Numbered from the stretch's first letter, positions 1 to 9,687 are shown. The stretch: 27,123 nucleotides of DNA from an uncultured Prevotella sp. (GCA_937898715.1 CALEKA010000100.1:1-27123); one strand, 5' to 3'. Made by a program: numbers and translations. Notes: generated by a model from the sequence alone, not told the origin.

Positions 1-2315
1 ATCCTCGGATCAATATAAATCCGTCCACCCACAGTAAAGCCATAAGCCTCACCATTCTTCGTCTTGAAGAATCGAGCATTCTTAGGAATGCGATTTCCAT
101 TCACCTCCTGACGTTGGGCAAGTCCTGTCGTATCGTTAAACTCACCACTATTCAAAGCCTCAGAAACAGAACGGACAATATCCGACAAAGGCTTGCCACC
201 CGCACGTTCAAGAGATTGCTTAGGATAGAAATATTCCACTATATGAGCATCACCATCGTTCAATACACCTTTGTTCTTGTGGCTTGATATGACAATGCTA
301 ATGCCTTCTTCCTCCCCATTCTTGTCAAAGAACGAGACGCGTGCATTATGGTTGCTCACACGTATGGTGACCGACTTACCATTCTGCGTCTCAAACGTGC
401 CATACTGGCTTGCTTCGTGCTGCTCCAGGCCAAGTCCACGTGACAAGTCCGTGATAAACCCTTTTGTCTTATTCGGACGATTGTTGTAACTTTCTGCAAG
501 TGTTTCAAGATTATTTTGTACTTTTGCACCATCAGCACTTGAAACGACTGTGGCATTATTAGTGGATTCGTCTGCTATCGTTGCGGTTTCAAGTGCTCTT
601 TTTTGTTTAGCGCTCATTTTCGCGCCACGGCCATTCGCCATATCCAGCACCCTTTGCCCCGCTTCATGATCTATCGAAGTCTGAATACCATTCTTCTCAT
701 TCAGATGATCTATCACCACATCACGAAGCACCTTCTCGTTTTCATCCTCTTCTCTCAGAGAATATTTTTCGCCAGCCTTTAGCGGTTTGCGATCAACCTC
801 CTTCACAGCCTTCCTATAAGTCTTATTAATCGTTCGGAGCAAGTCATTCACCTTGCGAGCCTCCTCAGAGCCACCACCAAACGCCTTCACTATCGCATCC
901 TTAATCTGCGTCAAGAAGTCCTTAATAGCAGAGAGCACAGGATGTTTCAGGTTGTAAGCAAGCTTCTCAGCATAATCCTTATCATCCAGCATGCGTCCAA
1001 CTTCATCTCCTACTACCTCTTCGGCAGCACCATCCATACTCGTCTTAACGCCATGACTATTGTAGAAGTCATACTTCTTCTGAGCTGCCTCCTTGAAAGC
1101 ATCCTCGCCCACAAACTTCTTCACTGCATCCAGCAAAGAATTGTAAGCATCCTCACTCAGCGAGCGAACCTTGTGCAAGGACTCATGACCAAACACCGCT
1201 TCCAGCGGATTGCCAGCATCCTTAGCAACATGAATCGTATTCGTCTTAGGATCATAATACCCATTCGATTTTTCTATCGTATCATCCCATACAATCTTCG
1301 TTCCAAGCATCTCAGCCACACGTTCCGTAGCCTTACGCATCCTTACAGACTTCTCGTCATTGCCCGAACCCTCAGCATACTTGCGATTCCCCGAAGATCT
1401 TCCAGGCAGCCTTCCACTCTCCGTCTGCTTCTTCTCTGCTTCCGACTCGGTTGCAGTTACTTCTGCATTCTTGTTTCCTTCAGATTTTTTCTTCTCATTT
1501 CCTTGCGAAGTCTCTGAATGTTCCGTAACTTTGCTCTCAGAAGACAAGTCGTTTGGAAGAGCAGAAAGGGCTGCTGCCGACCCTTCATTGGGAGAAAGTA
1601 TGAGGAATTGCCCGCCCTCACGTTCGGCTTGTCTTTTCATTTTTTCAAGTCCTTTCTCGTCAATCTTTCTCCAACCAACAATTTCTATTTGGTTCTTACC
1701 TTCGTAGACGTCTATTACGACAATCGAATTTTTATCTCCAGTTCTTACTGCCACTTTGTAAGATGGTCTTCTAAGTGGTTGAGTCTGTCCTACCAAATTG
1801 GGCGAATAAAGAGCTTCTTGCAGTATCTTATGACATTCTTCTGACGTTAGTTCTGGATGATGATTCTTATTCTTTTCAAATATATTCTTCTTAATCACTA
1901 CAGGCTTACCATCAGCACCTATAGCCGCATCCACATTCTGAGGCAAAGTCGGCAACTGCACATTACGTGTAGGAGCAGAGAAGTCCTCGTCTGTCAATTC
2001 ATCCACAGACTTCACCTCCTCCACCTTCAACGTGCCATCCTCATTGATAGGATTCCCTTGGTTATCCGTTTTATTCTCATTATGTGATTCCTCTTCCTTC
2101 GGCTTCTCCGCTTCAAACGCCCGCTTAGCATGCACCGCCTTCACATCATTCCAATAGTCCACAGCCTTTTGAGCCTCAGCCACCAGAGTTTCATGCTCCG
2201 CCTTAGCCGCCTTATACTCTGAAATGCTTGTACCCATCTTAGGTGCATTCTTCTGCACCTTCTCCAGATTCTTCTTAGCCTCCGTAAGTTTCTTCTCCAC
2301 GAAAGCATTCTTCGT
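1..2315 (-). pseudogene. 5'-truncated mobile-element polyvalent protein (nuclease-like and HExxH segments)
   Basis: An open frame of 771 codons runs off the window start. It begins directly after an in-frame TAA (2316-2318) and has no convincing start: the first GTG is at 2300 and the first ATG at 2237. The N-terminal part is Lys/Glu-rich and helical. A segment at about 1865-1590 (from HHPELT through EIVGWRKI to GGQFLILSP) resembles the barnase/EndoU/colicin-like nuclease domains of phage and ICE polyvalent proteins. A zinc-peptidase motif, HESLH, is encoded at 1173-1187. Near the window start is a conserved-looking stretch (RIPKNARFF, GGRIYIDPR). Such proteins often exceed 1500 residues and travel on conjugative elements or prophages. 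The missing 5' end next to an ordinary chromosomal gene points to a remnant or an element boundary. Domain names are from memory; no search was run. Confidence 0.6.
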
Positions 2316-2327
2316 TTAGATGTGAAA

Positions 2328-2372
2328 ATAGCCAATATTCGAATGTCGTGAGACTTATCGAACATTGGCTAT
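2328..2372 (-). terminator. Hairpin downstream of the WG-repeat gene
   Basis: A 15-bp stem (2328-2342 with 2358-2372, one mismatch) has a 15-nt loop. On the minus strand it is followed by TATTTTC, so it may terminate the WG-repeat gene that ends at 2418. It lies 10 bases from the point where the polyvalent frame loses its 5' end, so it could also be part of an element boundary. Confidence 0.5.
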
Positions 2373-2417
2373 ACATATAGAAATTGCTTGTTGATCTTTC
2401 AACATTTAGCACCGCGG

Positions 2418-4100
2418 TCAATCATATTCTTCGTATGCATCGCATGATTCGTCGGGTACGAGTTGTACGTTTATTTCCTCGTTTCCAGAGAAGGTTACAT
2501 AGAGTTGTATTTGATTTCCTAAGTCGTAAGTGGTGCTTTCCTCAGATGTTCCGATTTCTTTCAATCCTTTGGATTTAAGTATTTTGCAAATGCTTTCATA
2601 CACAGCCTTTGCACCAGAAAAGACTTTTATCTCTGCACCAACCATGTAGACCAGGGATTCTGGATTAAATTGCTGACCATTAGAATATCTGGTAATGTAG
2701 TTATTGAATTCAAGGTATTTTGTCATGCGTACCGTGTTGGAGAGATAGCATTCATATTCTGCACGGCTTTGGAAGTAGCTATATGGGGAGTCAGAGGGTT
2801 TCACTTTGCATGTGGCATCTTTTTGCCCTTTTTCTGCAAAGGCTGGGATTGCTTTATCGGCAGGAGTCCACGTAGCGATTCCGTACATCTTCTGTCCGTC
2901 AAGTTCGAGCGCAGAGACAATACGCTCTACGTCTACATATTGGCTTTCTACCCATTGATCGTGTTTGGGGAGACCTATCTCAGCAATGTTTACGTTGCTG
3001 TCTAGTTTCTTTACATTACCTTTTTCGTCGATAAATCCGTAGTCGTGCTTACCAAGTTGTCCTATGCGAGTACCATCCAGAAGAGTGTAACCATTCTTGA
3101 AACGTTCCTTGCCTATGATTTCGTCCTTTAGGTTGATAAGCACTACGTTGCCTTTATTCTCTCCTTTGGTATCGAAAGCCCAAAGCAAATCATCGCCTGC
3201 CCATTGTAGCATGAAATATTTGCCGCGAATGAGGATTTCTCCGCTCTTGTCCATAACGCCCATACCATCTTCGCTACTGTAGATAAACTTGTCTCCTTTT
3301 ACGGCAACGACGTGCTTAATCTTCTCGGTGGGTAGAAGAACCCATTCGCCTTTCTCATTGATAAGACCTCCTCTGCCATCGGCGTCGTAAGCACCAAGTA
3401 ATCCATTATTGAAATGTAAAGATTCGTCAGTTCTTGAACCTTCGAAGTTGATTTTGCTGGTATTGATTTCTCCGAGAACTTTGCCCTTAAGACTGATGAT
3501 TTGCAGTATCATCTGGTCTTTCTCAGCGTTCTCGTACTTTTTATCAAGAGCTAAGCATTTGCCTTCGCCCATGTATTCGAGTTCTACGTATTTTCCTGGG
3601 GCGACGATGGTCTTTCCTCCATCGTCTACAATTCCTTTTGTGCCATCTTCGGTATCTACGATGGCATAGCCTTCGTAAAGTCCTTTGGCTGCAGTAATGG
3701 CTTTTCCGTCAATCTTCGAAAGATCTGCCACTTGTTCTCCATCACGGTTGATGATGGAGACAGGTTTACCTTCTTCAGCTGCAAGGGCAAGTCCGCCACT
3801 AAAGTCGCTCACGTCAGCCCATGTTTTTCCTTCTACTTGTTGTGGCTTCTTTTCAGCTGTGTAAAGTTCATATTTGCCTTCCTTGTTCTTAACAAAGAAG
3901 CGTCCGCAATACACGGCTTGTGGCATGTCATTGAATTCGCTATCAAACAGCACTTTGCCATCTGTAGAGATCATGCCCCAACGTCCGTCAGAACTACTCC
4001 GGAAGGGAATGTATTCTAATTCTGCGCTTTTCTGACTGCAGGAAGAAAGCAATGCTACTAATGTTAGAAGTAGACAACTTAGTTTGCTTACGTTTTTCAT
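2418..4100 (-). CDS. WG-repeat lipoprotein
   Basis: A 560-residue exported protein. The N-terminus is a lipoprotein signal (hydrophobic segment, then ALLSSC with Cys21), so it should be anchored in an envelope membrane. The mature part carries repeated WG-type beta motifs, such as RWGMISTDGKVLF, KGIVDDGGKTIV, RGGLINEKGEWVL, GMGVMDKSGEILI and YGFIDEKGNV. This family is common in Bacteroidota and has no fixed biochemical role; the repeats probably form a beta-propeller-like binding scaffold. The last 150 or so residues lack repeats and look like a separate alpha/beta region. It is transcribed alone, with a promoter at 4189-4220, a hairpin in the leader and a hairpin downstream. Family assignment is firm; ligand and role are unknown. 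Confidence 0.85.
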   Translation of the reverse strand: MKNVSKLSCLLLTLVALLSSCSQKSAELEYIPFRSSSDGRWGMISTDGKVLFDSEFNDMPQAVYCGRFFVKNKEGKYELYTAEKKPQQVEGKTWADVSDFSGGLALAAEEGKPVSIINRDGEQVADLSKIDGKAITAAKGLYEGYAIVDTEDGTKGIVDDGGKTIVAPGKYVELEYMGEGKCLALDKKYENAEKDQMILQIISLKGKVLGEINTSKINFEGSRTDESLHFNNGLLGAYDADGRGGLINEKGEWVLLPTEKIKHVVAVKGDKFIYSSEDGMGVMDKSGEILIRGKYFMLQWAGDDLLWAFDTKGENKGNVVLINLKDEIIGKERFKNGYTLLDGTRIGQLGKHDYGFIDEKGNVKKLDSNVNIAEIGLPKHDQWVESQYVDVERIVSALELDGQKMYGIATWTPADKAIPAFAEKGQKDATCKVKPSDSPYSYFQSRAEYECYLSNTVRMTKYLEFNNYITRYSNGQQFNPESLVYMVGAEIKVFSGAKAVYESICKILKSKGLKEIGTSEESTTYDLGNQIQLYVTFSGNEEINVQLVPDESCDAYEEYD

Positions 4101-4116
4101 ACTAAATGGGTTTAAT

Positions 4117-4160
4117 AACGTTCTGAATAGGCTCGGATTTACTCTATTTCGCAGAACGTT
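4117..4160 (-). promoter_or_regulatory. Leader hairpin of the WG-repeat gene
   Basis: Inverted repeat AACGTTCTG (4117-4125) / CAGAACGTT (4152-4160), extended by ATAG/CTAT across a bulge. It lies in the inferred 5' untranslated region, 17 bases upstream of the start codon, between the promoter (4189-4220) and the gene. It could be an RNA hairpin controlling translation or a dyad operator site; the sequence does not decide which. Confidence 0.4.
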
Positions 4161-4188
4161 GTGGGTTAATACAAAGAATTTAGTATGG

Positions 4189-4220
4189 CAAATGTAGTAT
4201 ATTGTGTAGAGAATTACAAA
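4189..4220 (-). promoter_or_regulatory. Bacteroidota-type promoter of the WG-repeat gene
   Basis: On the minus strand TTTG (4217-4220) is followed after 20 nt by TACATTTG (4189-4196), matching the TTTG / TAnnTTTG pattern of the Bacteroidota primary sigma factor. Predicted leader about 80-85 nt. The rest of the 4101-4414 gap holds only the leader hairpin and the citrate synthase terminator. Confidence 0.65.
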
Positions 4221-4330
4221 ATATAATGTCAGAATTAGTCATTTATGCATTAATAATATTGCGTGAGTCTTATTTTCTCATTAAGAATAGTGAAATAAAA
4301 AGAGGTAAATCTACTTTATAGTGATTGCAG

Positions 4331-4386
4331 ATGAAAAGAAAAAGCAGTTCGCAGAGATCTCCTGAATAGGATCTCTTCGAACTGCT
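4331..4386 (-). terminator. Rho-independent terminator of the acn-icd-citrate synthase cluster
   Basis: A 17-bp stem (4343-4359 with 4370-4386, one mismatch) with a 10-nt loop. On the minus strand it is followed by a T-rich tail (complement of 4331-4342, TTTTTCTTTT). It lies 28 bases past the citrate synthase stop. Confidence 0.85.
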
Positions 4387-4414
4387 ATAAGCAAATTTGG
4401 ATTTACGAGTCTGC

Positions 4415-5767
4415 CTATCTCTTATCGACAGGTATGTACTCGCGTAAGTCAGCCACGCATCGATAGGCAGGACGAATGATGCGCCGACCAGTAAAACAGA
4501 GTTCTTCGTTGCGGTGAGCACACCAACCTACAATACGAGCCATGGCGAAGAGCGGTGTGTAGATTTCGATAGGAAGACCGATGAGGTCGTATACAAAGCC
4601 TGAATAGAAATCAACATTGGCACAGAGCTTCTTAGCAGTTCCTTTAATGTCGTAAACGGCTTCTACAGCGAGGCGCTCTATGCGTTCCATAAATTCGAAC
4701 TCCTCCATTCTGCCTTTTTCCTCAGCAAGTTTTCGTGCCATCTCTTTGAGCAAAACGGCGCGTGGATCAGATAGTGTATATACTGCATGACCGATGCCGT
4801 AGATGAGTCCTGTGCAGTCGTAAGCTTCTTTTTTCACAATTCGATGCAGGTAGTGACTAATTTCCTCTTCATCGTCCCAATGGCGGATGTTTTGTTTGAG
4901 ATGTTCTATCATGTGGTGCACACGGATGTTGGCACCGCCATGCTTTGGTCCCTTGAGCGATCCGATACCAGCAGCAATAGATGAGTAAGTGTCGGTGCAA
5001 GTAGAGGATGTCACTCTTACGGTAAAGGTAGAGTTGTTACCACCACCATGCTCAGCTTGAAGGATAAGCAAGAGGTCGAGTGTACGAGCATCGAGAGGGG
5101 TATAGTGTGTGCCAAGTAGCATGTAGAGGAAGTTTTCAGCTAAGGAGAATCCCTCTTTGGGATGGCGGATGTGGAGAGACTTGCCAAGTGCTTTATGACG
5201 AAGCATATTGTAGGCATACGCAATGATGGTGGGGAACTTAGAGATGAGTTCCACACTCTGACGCATGAGATTGTCGCGTGAGATGTCGTCGGGATTGTCA
5301 TCATAGGTGTAGAGTTCAAGCACGCTACGTGCGAGAATATTCATAATGTCGCTACCCTCCAATTCTACAATATTAAGCATAGTCTTCGACATCAATGGCA
5401 TATTGTCTACAAGCAGTCGACGGAACTGTTCCAACTCTTCAGCATCGGGCAGACGTCCTGAAAGCAGCAGATAAGCTACTTCTTCGAATCCGAAGCGTTG
5501 TTCTTTAAGCACAGCGTGTACTAAGTCGGAAATCTCGTAACCACGGAAATAAAGTTTACCCTCTATCGGGACGAGTTCGCCAGAATCAGTTCGTTCATAA
5601 CCTACTACATTGCCGATATTGGTCAGTCCAACAAGCACACCCGTACCATCTTCGTTGCGGAGTCCTCGTTTTACATCGAGCTTTCTGAATAAATCAGCAT
5701 CTATTTTGATGCAGTTCTTCATATTGTCAGAGAGCTTATATATAAGGTATTCTTTCTTGTCGGTCAT
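4415..5767 (-). CDS. gltA: Citrate synthase
   Basis: Condenses acetyl-CoA and oxaloacetate to citrate in the cytoplasm. The 450-residue protein has the citrate synthase catalytic triad: His240 in LQAEHGGGNNSTF, His327 in GIGHAVY and Asp386 in NVDFYSG. KHGGAN (275-280) and the C-terminal RIIRPAYRC (429-437) are also family-typical. It is somewhat longer than the roughly 430 residues of the E. coli enzyme because of an N-terminal extension. It is the last gene of the acn-icd-citrate synthase cluster, 159 bp after icd, and is closed by a strong terminator. In an anaerobe this branch mainly supplies 2-oxoglutarate for glutamate synthesis. The symbol gltA follows the usual bacterial name. Confidence 0.95.
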   Translation of the reverse strand: MTDKKEYLIYKLSDNMKNCIKIDADLFRKLDVKRGLRNEDGTGVLVGLTNIGNVVGYERTDSGELVPIEGKLYFRGYEISDLVHAVLKEQRFGFEEVAYLLLSGRLPDAEELEQFRRLLVDNMPLMSKTMLNIVELEGSDIMNILARSVLELYTYDDNPDDISRDNLMRQSVELISKFPTIIAYAYNMLRHKALGKSLHIRHPKEGFSLAENFLYMLLGTHYTPLDARTLDLLLILQAEHGGGNNSTFTVRVTSSTCTDTYSSIAAGIGSLKGPKHGGANIRVHHMIEHLKQNIRHWDDEEEISHYLHRIVKKEAYDCTGLIYGIGHAVYTLSDPRAVLLKEMARKLAEEKGRMEEFEFMERIERLAVEAVYDIKGTAKKLCANVDFYSGFVYDLIGLPIEIYTPLFAMARIVGWCAHRNEELCFTGRRIIRPAYRCVADLREYIPVDKR

Positions 5768-5910
5768 AAAAGTAAGATTAGGCAGTTCTAAGGGTGGAAT
5801 AGCATCGTGTTCGCATTCTCACGGACAGACGCTGACTTAGAAAAAGCAAATAAGAAAAGAGAGTAGATAGCCCACGAGTATGTAAAATAGGCTGTGGGTA
5901 AGGGGGGAAA

Positions 5911-5929
5911 TAAGGAGAATGACTCCTTA
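5911..5929 (-). promoter_or_regulatory. Small hairpin over the icd stop codon
   Basis: TAAGGAG (5911-5917) pairs with CTCCTTA (5923-5929) around a 5-nt loop. The stem includes the icd TAA stop, and on the minus strand TTTCCCCCC follows. It may be a weak attenuator or processing site before citrate synthase. No TAnnTTTG box was found in the 159-bp gap, so citrate synthase probably depends on readthrough. Confidence 0.3.
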
Positions 5930-7108
5930 CATCTCTTGGCAGAGTGCCGTGGCAAATTCCTTTGTGCCGAGTGGTTTACCTTGGTCCATAAATCGTGCCA
6001 AGTCTGCTGTAGCATAGCCTTGTCCGAATGTCGATTCAATGGCTTGGGTCACTTTGTTGGCAGCTTCGTGCCATCCCATGTGGTCGAGCATCATTACGGC
6101 TGATAAAATGATAGAGCAGGGGTTAGCCTGATTCTTGCCTGCAAGATCGGGTGCTGTACCATGAGTGGCTTCAAAGATAGCACGGCCAGCTTCATAGTTG
6201 ATATTTGCACCCGGTGAGATGCCGATTCCGCCTACTTGAGCCGCAAGCATGTCGGACACGTAGTCACCATTGAGATTCATCGTAGCGATAACATCATAGG
6301 CTTCGGGCTTTATAAGTGCATTTTGGAGGAAAGCGTCACAGATGCAGTCGTCCATACGAATCTGTCCTTTGAAGTCTTGTTCTGCCAACTCGTAGCCCCA
6401 ATTCTTAAATCCACCTTCGGTAAATTTCATGATGTTGCCTTTGTGAACCAATGTCACATGTTTAGATCCCTGCTGAATGGCATATTGGCAAGCTGCCTTG
6501 ATAAGACGTTTTGAACCCTCTTCCGAAACAGGTTTTACTCCGAAAGCTGAGGTCTCTGGGAAACGCACTTTCGTTACGCCCATCTCATCGTGCAGGAATT
6601 CATAAAAGCGTTTGGCTTCGGGTGAGGCGGCTTTCCATTCAATGCCTGCATAGATATCTTCAGTATTTTCACGGAATACTACCATATTGACACGCTCGGG
6701 ATGTTTTACGGGCGATTCTACTCCCTTAAACCATCTGACAGGGCGCAAGCACACGTAGAGGTCGAGCCCCTGTCTCATTGCTACGTTGAGAGAGCGAATA
6801 CCTCCACCTACAGGTGTGGTAAGAGGCCCCTTTATGCCTATGTGATAGTCGGCAAATGCTTTTAATGTTTCATCGGGAAGATAAGTGCCTAAGGTGTCGA
6901 ATGCGTGTTGACCTGCAGGTACTTCTTTCCACAATATTTGTCGCTGTCCTGCATAAGCACTCTTTACGGCTTGGTCTATTACTTGCTGCATGGCCGGCGT
7001 AATTTCTGCGCCAATGCCGTCACCCGTGATGAAAGGAACGGTTACGGTGTTGGGCACTGAGAGAGTTCCGTCGGGGAGTATTTGTATCTGGTGATCTGTG
7101 AGATTCAT
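5927..7108 (-). CDS. icd: Isocitrate dehydrogenase, NAD-type cofactor residues
   Basis: Oxidatively decarboxylates isocitrate to 2-oxoglutarate. The 393-residue protein is of the E. coli Icd class: an N-terminal FITGDGIGAE motif, GGGIRSLNVAMRQ with the isocitrate-binding Ser and Arg, and RENTEDIYAGIEW. The cofactor loop reads HGTAPDLAGKNQANP (316-330). Asp321 and Leu322 replace the NADP-binding Lys344 and Tyr345 of E. coli, Ala328 replaces Val351, and Ala368 replaces Tyr391, while the equivalent of Arg395 (Arg372) is kept. By the known cofactor-switch studies on E. coli IDH this pattern predicts NAD rather than NADP use. It starts 10 bp after the acn stop, so the two genes are almost certainly co-transcribed. 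Confidence 0.93.
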   Translation of the reverse strand: MNLTDHQIQILPDGTLSVPNTVTVPFITGDGIGAEITPAMQQVIDQAVKSAYAGQRQILWKEVPAGQHAFDTLGTYLPDETLKAFADYHIGIKGPLTTPVGGGIRSLNVAMRQGLDLYVCLRPVRWFKGVESPVKHPERVNMVVFRENTEDIYAGIEWKAASPEAKRFYEFLHDEMGVTKVRFPETSAFGVKPVSEEGSKRLIKAACQYAIQQGSKHVTLVHKGNIMKFTEGGFKNWGYELAEQDFKGQIRMDDCICDAFLQNALIKPEAYDVIATMNLNGDYVSDMLAAQVGGIGISPGANINYEAGRAIFEATHGTAPDLAGKNQANPCSIILSAVMMLDHMGWHEAANKVTQAIESTFGQGYATADLARFMDQGKPLGTKEFATALCQEM

Positions 7109-7118
7109 TGTGGTAAGT

Positions 7119-9374
7119 TTATGCTTGTTGTGATGGAGATTTTACGGAAAGAGCCGAACCTGCTTTAAACCATTCTATTTGCAGTGCATTGTAGGTATGC
7201 TGAGCTTGGATCGTGTCTGATGAGCCATCGGCATGATGAGCGGTCAGCGTAATTGTAGAGCCTGGACTGATGGTGCTGCAATTTACATCGAATGTGTCGT
7301 CCTCTTGTATTTTGTCGTAATCAGACGGGTCGGTGAAAGTTAAGGCAAGAATGCCCTGCTTCTTCAGATTGGTCTCATGAATGCGTGCAAAACTCTTAGC
7401 AAGAACCACTTTTACTCCTAAATAGCGAGGCTCCATAGCTGCATGTTCGCGGCTTGATCCTTCTCCGTAATTATCTTCTGCCACGATGATGCTTCCGCCC
7501 GTCTGATCACGATAGTTCTCGGCTACTCTCCATATCTCTTCCGTCTGTCCGGTGATCGTGTTGAGCGTCTGTCCTGTAGCTCCTGTAAAGGCATTAGTAG
7601 CTCCGAGCAGCAGGTTGCGTGAGATATTTTGTAGATGTCCGCGGAAGCGAAGCCATACGCCTGCCATCGAGATGTGGTCAGTAGTACATTTGCCTTTCAC
7701 CTTGATGAGTAATGGTAGATGAATGAAGTCTTGCCCATTCCATGGTGAGAATGGCTCTAAGCGTTGCAGACGTTCGCTTTCGGGCGATATTTGGATTTCA
7801 GCGTTGCTATCGGGTTGAATGTCGAAAGCCGGCTTTACAGCTTCTACAGCTTCGTTTGTGCAGTAGCCTTCAGATGGCAATGCCTGCCCTTGAGGTGCGA
7901 ACTCGGGCCAACCTGGAGAAAATGATGGGTGTTCGCTGAGCGAACCCGTAAATGCGTAGCCTACCGCTACTTCGGGCGAAGCGATGAATGCATGTGTATT
8001 GGGATTGCCATCAGCGCGTTTTGCAAAGTTTCGGTTGAAGCTAGTCACTATGCTGTTGCGCTTCGTCGGATCGTCTGTGACGCGTTTCCACTGACCTATA
8101 CATGGACCACAAGCATTGGTCATAATCAGAGCACCAGCATCGCGGAATGTCTGCAAGAATCCGTCTCGTTCTGCCGTAGCGCATACCAATTCTGAACCAG
8201 GACATACAATCAATTGTGCTTTAAGCTTCTTGCCTGCTTGGGTCATTGCTTGGATGACAGAAGCTGCGCGTGCCATGTCTTGATAAGAAGAGTTGGTACA
8301 TGAACCAATGAGACAGACTTCCACTTTGTCGGGGTAATCATTCTCTTCAACCTTAGCCTTCATCTCGCTTACTTGACAAGCAGCATCGGGTGTGAAGGGG
8401 CCATTCAAGTAGGGGTGAAGTTGACTTAAGTCGATGGTGATGCATTCGTCAAAGTACTTTTCAGGATGCTTCATCACTTCAGCATCGGCCTTAAGATCTG
8501 CTGTTACTTTATCAGCCATCTCTGCTATGCGGGCTCTGCCCGTTGCCTTGAGATAAGCCTTCATTTGGTCGTCGTAGGGGAACATTGAAGTGGTTGCACC
8601 TACTTCAGCGCCCATATTACATACAGTAGCTTTGCCTGTGGCAGAAAGGCTCTCTGCACCGTCGCCAAAATATTCTATAATAGCATTTGTTCCACCCTTC
8701 GTAGTGAGTCGACCAGCAAGATAAAGAATGATATCCTTGGCAGATGTCCATCCAGAAAGTTTACCAGTGAGATGCACACCAATGAGTTTGGGTACTTTTA
8801 GTTCCCATGGAGAACCCACCATGACATCTACAGCATCTGCGCCGCCTACACCAATAGCTGCCATTCCAAGACCACCCGCATTGGGCGTATGAGAATCAGT
8901 ACCTACCATCATGCCACCAGGGAAGGCATAGTTTTCCAGCACTACTTGATGGATGATGCCAGCTCCTGCTCCCCAGAATCCCATACCATAATGTTGGGCT
9001 GCAGAGTGAAGAAATTGGTATACCTCGGCATTTACACTCTTGGCTGTAGAGAGGTCAATCTCTGCGCCCTTGTAGGCTTGAATTAGGTGGTCGCAATGTA
9101 TAGTTGTGGGTACAGCAGTCTGTTGACGTCCTGCATTCATAAACTGCAAGATGGCCATCTGTGCTGTAGCATCTTGCATGCACACCCGATTGGGGTGGAA
9201 CAGTTCGTAGTCCGTGCCTCGCTTATAGCCTTCTTCCTTCACAGGGGCGGCAGTATGAGCAAACAAAACTTTCTCGGCATACGTCAACGGACGTCCTATC
9301 GTTTTACGCGCTTCTGCTACTTTCTGTGCATAGGTAGCATAGAAAGTGCTGAGCATATCTTCGTTGTAAATCAT
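7119..9374 (-). CDS. acn: Aconitate hydratase, mitochondrial-type
   Basis: Isomerises citrate to isocitrate using a [4Fe-4S] cluster. The 751-residue protein has the cluster cysteines Cys359 (IGSCTNSS) and Cys422/Cys425 (NACGPCIGQW). Other family motifs include MVGTDSHTPNAGGLG (156-170) and SSREHAAMEPRYLG in the swivelling C-terminal domain. Length and motifs fit the mitochondrial-type aconitase typical of Bacteroidota rather than AcnA or AcnB. It is the first gene of the three-gene TCA cluster. The chosen start is the first ATG (9374), directly preceded by AAGGA; a second in-frame ATG is six codons on. A TATATTTG box at 9443-9450 gives a leader of about 60 nt. Confidence 0.95.
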   Translation of the reverse strand: MIYNEDMLSTFYATYAQKVAEARKTIGRPLTYAEKVLFAHTAAPVKEEGYKRGTDYELFHPNRVCMQDATAQMAILQFMNAGRQQTAVPTTIHCDHLIQAYKGAEIDLSTAKSVNAEVYQFLHSAAQHYGMGFWGAGAGIIHQVVLENYAFPGGMMVGTDSHTPNAGGLGMAAIGVGGADAVDVMVGSPWELKVPKLIGVHLTGKLSGWTSAKDIILYLAGRLTTKGGTNAIIEYFGDGAESLSATGKATVCNMGAEVGATTSMFPYDDQMKAYLKATGRARIAEMADKVTADLKADAEVMKHPEKYFDECITIDLSQLHPYLNGPFTPDAACQVSEMKAKVEENDYPDKVEVCLIGSCTNSSYQDMARAASVIQAMTQAGKKLKAQLIVCPGSELVCATAERDGFLQTFRDAGALIMTNACGPCIGQWKRVTDDPTKRNSIVTSFNRNFAKRADGNPNTHAFIASPEVAVGYAFTGSLSEHPSFSPGWPEFAPQGQALPSEGYCTNEAVEAVKPAFDIQPDSNAEIQISPESERLQRLEPFSPWNGQDFIHLPLLIKVKGKCTTDHISMAGVWLRFRGHLQNISRNLLLGATNAFTGATGQTLNTITGQTEEIWRVAENYRDQTGGSIIVAEDNYGEGSSREHAAMEPRYLGVKVVLAKSFARIHETNLKKQGILALTFTDPSDYDKIQEDDTFDVNCSTISPGSTITLTAHHADGSSDTIQAQHTYNALQIEWFKAGSALSVKSPSQQA

Positions 9375-9442
9375 TCCTTGCAGGTGTTTAGTTTAGCGTA
9401 AATATAATGCGCTTATAATTGTAAGGTCATTTCTTGTGATTG

Positions 9443-9450
9443 CAAATATA
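9443..9450 (-). promoter_or_regulatory. -7 box of the acn promoter
   Basis: TATATTTG on the minus strand fits TAnnTTTG, 69 bases upstream of the acn start. No good TTTG lies 19-20 nt further upstream, so the promoter is only half supported. Confidence 0.4.
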
Positions 9451-9687
9451 CGACAAAATGTTTATGTACGCGGCTTTTTTACTTGCAAAATGTAATTTTA
9501 CCATGCTTTTAATAAACATTGCAGTTGTTATAAATAAGAAAATGTAGATAGTTGAAACTAAATAGAGATTATAGAAAGAAAATAGAAAGCGTGATGGTGA
9601 GTAAGGAATTAGGTGGGTGGAAGTGAACATTTCAGGTCATGGCTTTCAACCGCCCATGCTAATTTTAGATGAGAATATCTAATTCAA

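Noticed and set aside
2141..2365. Minus-strand Arg-rich ORF of 74 codons as a 5' part of the polyvalent gene
   Set aside because: It is an out-of-frame reading of the polyvalent frame with abnormal Arg/Trp content.
4270..4521. Minus-strand ORF across the citrate synthase terminator
   Set aside because: It reads through the terminator hairpin and overlaps citrate synthase out of frame.
5788..6039. Minus-strand ORF overlapping the end of icd
   Set aside because: Shadow of icd in another frame; it runs into the intergenic hairpin.
9427..9630. Minus-strand ORF of 67 codons upstream of acn
   Set aside because: It overlaps the acn -7 box, is AT-driven hydrophobic sequence and has no family resemblance.
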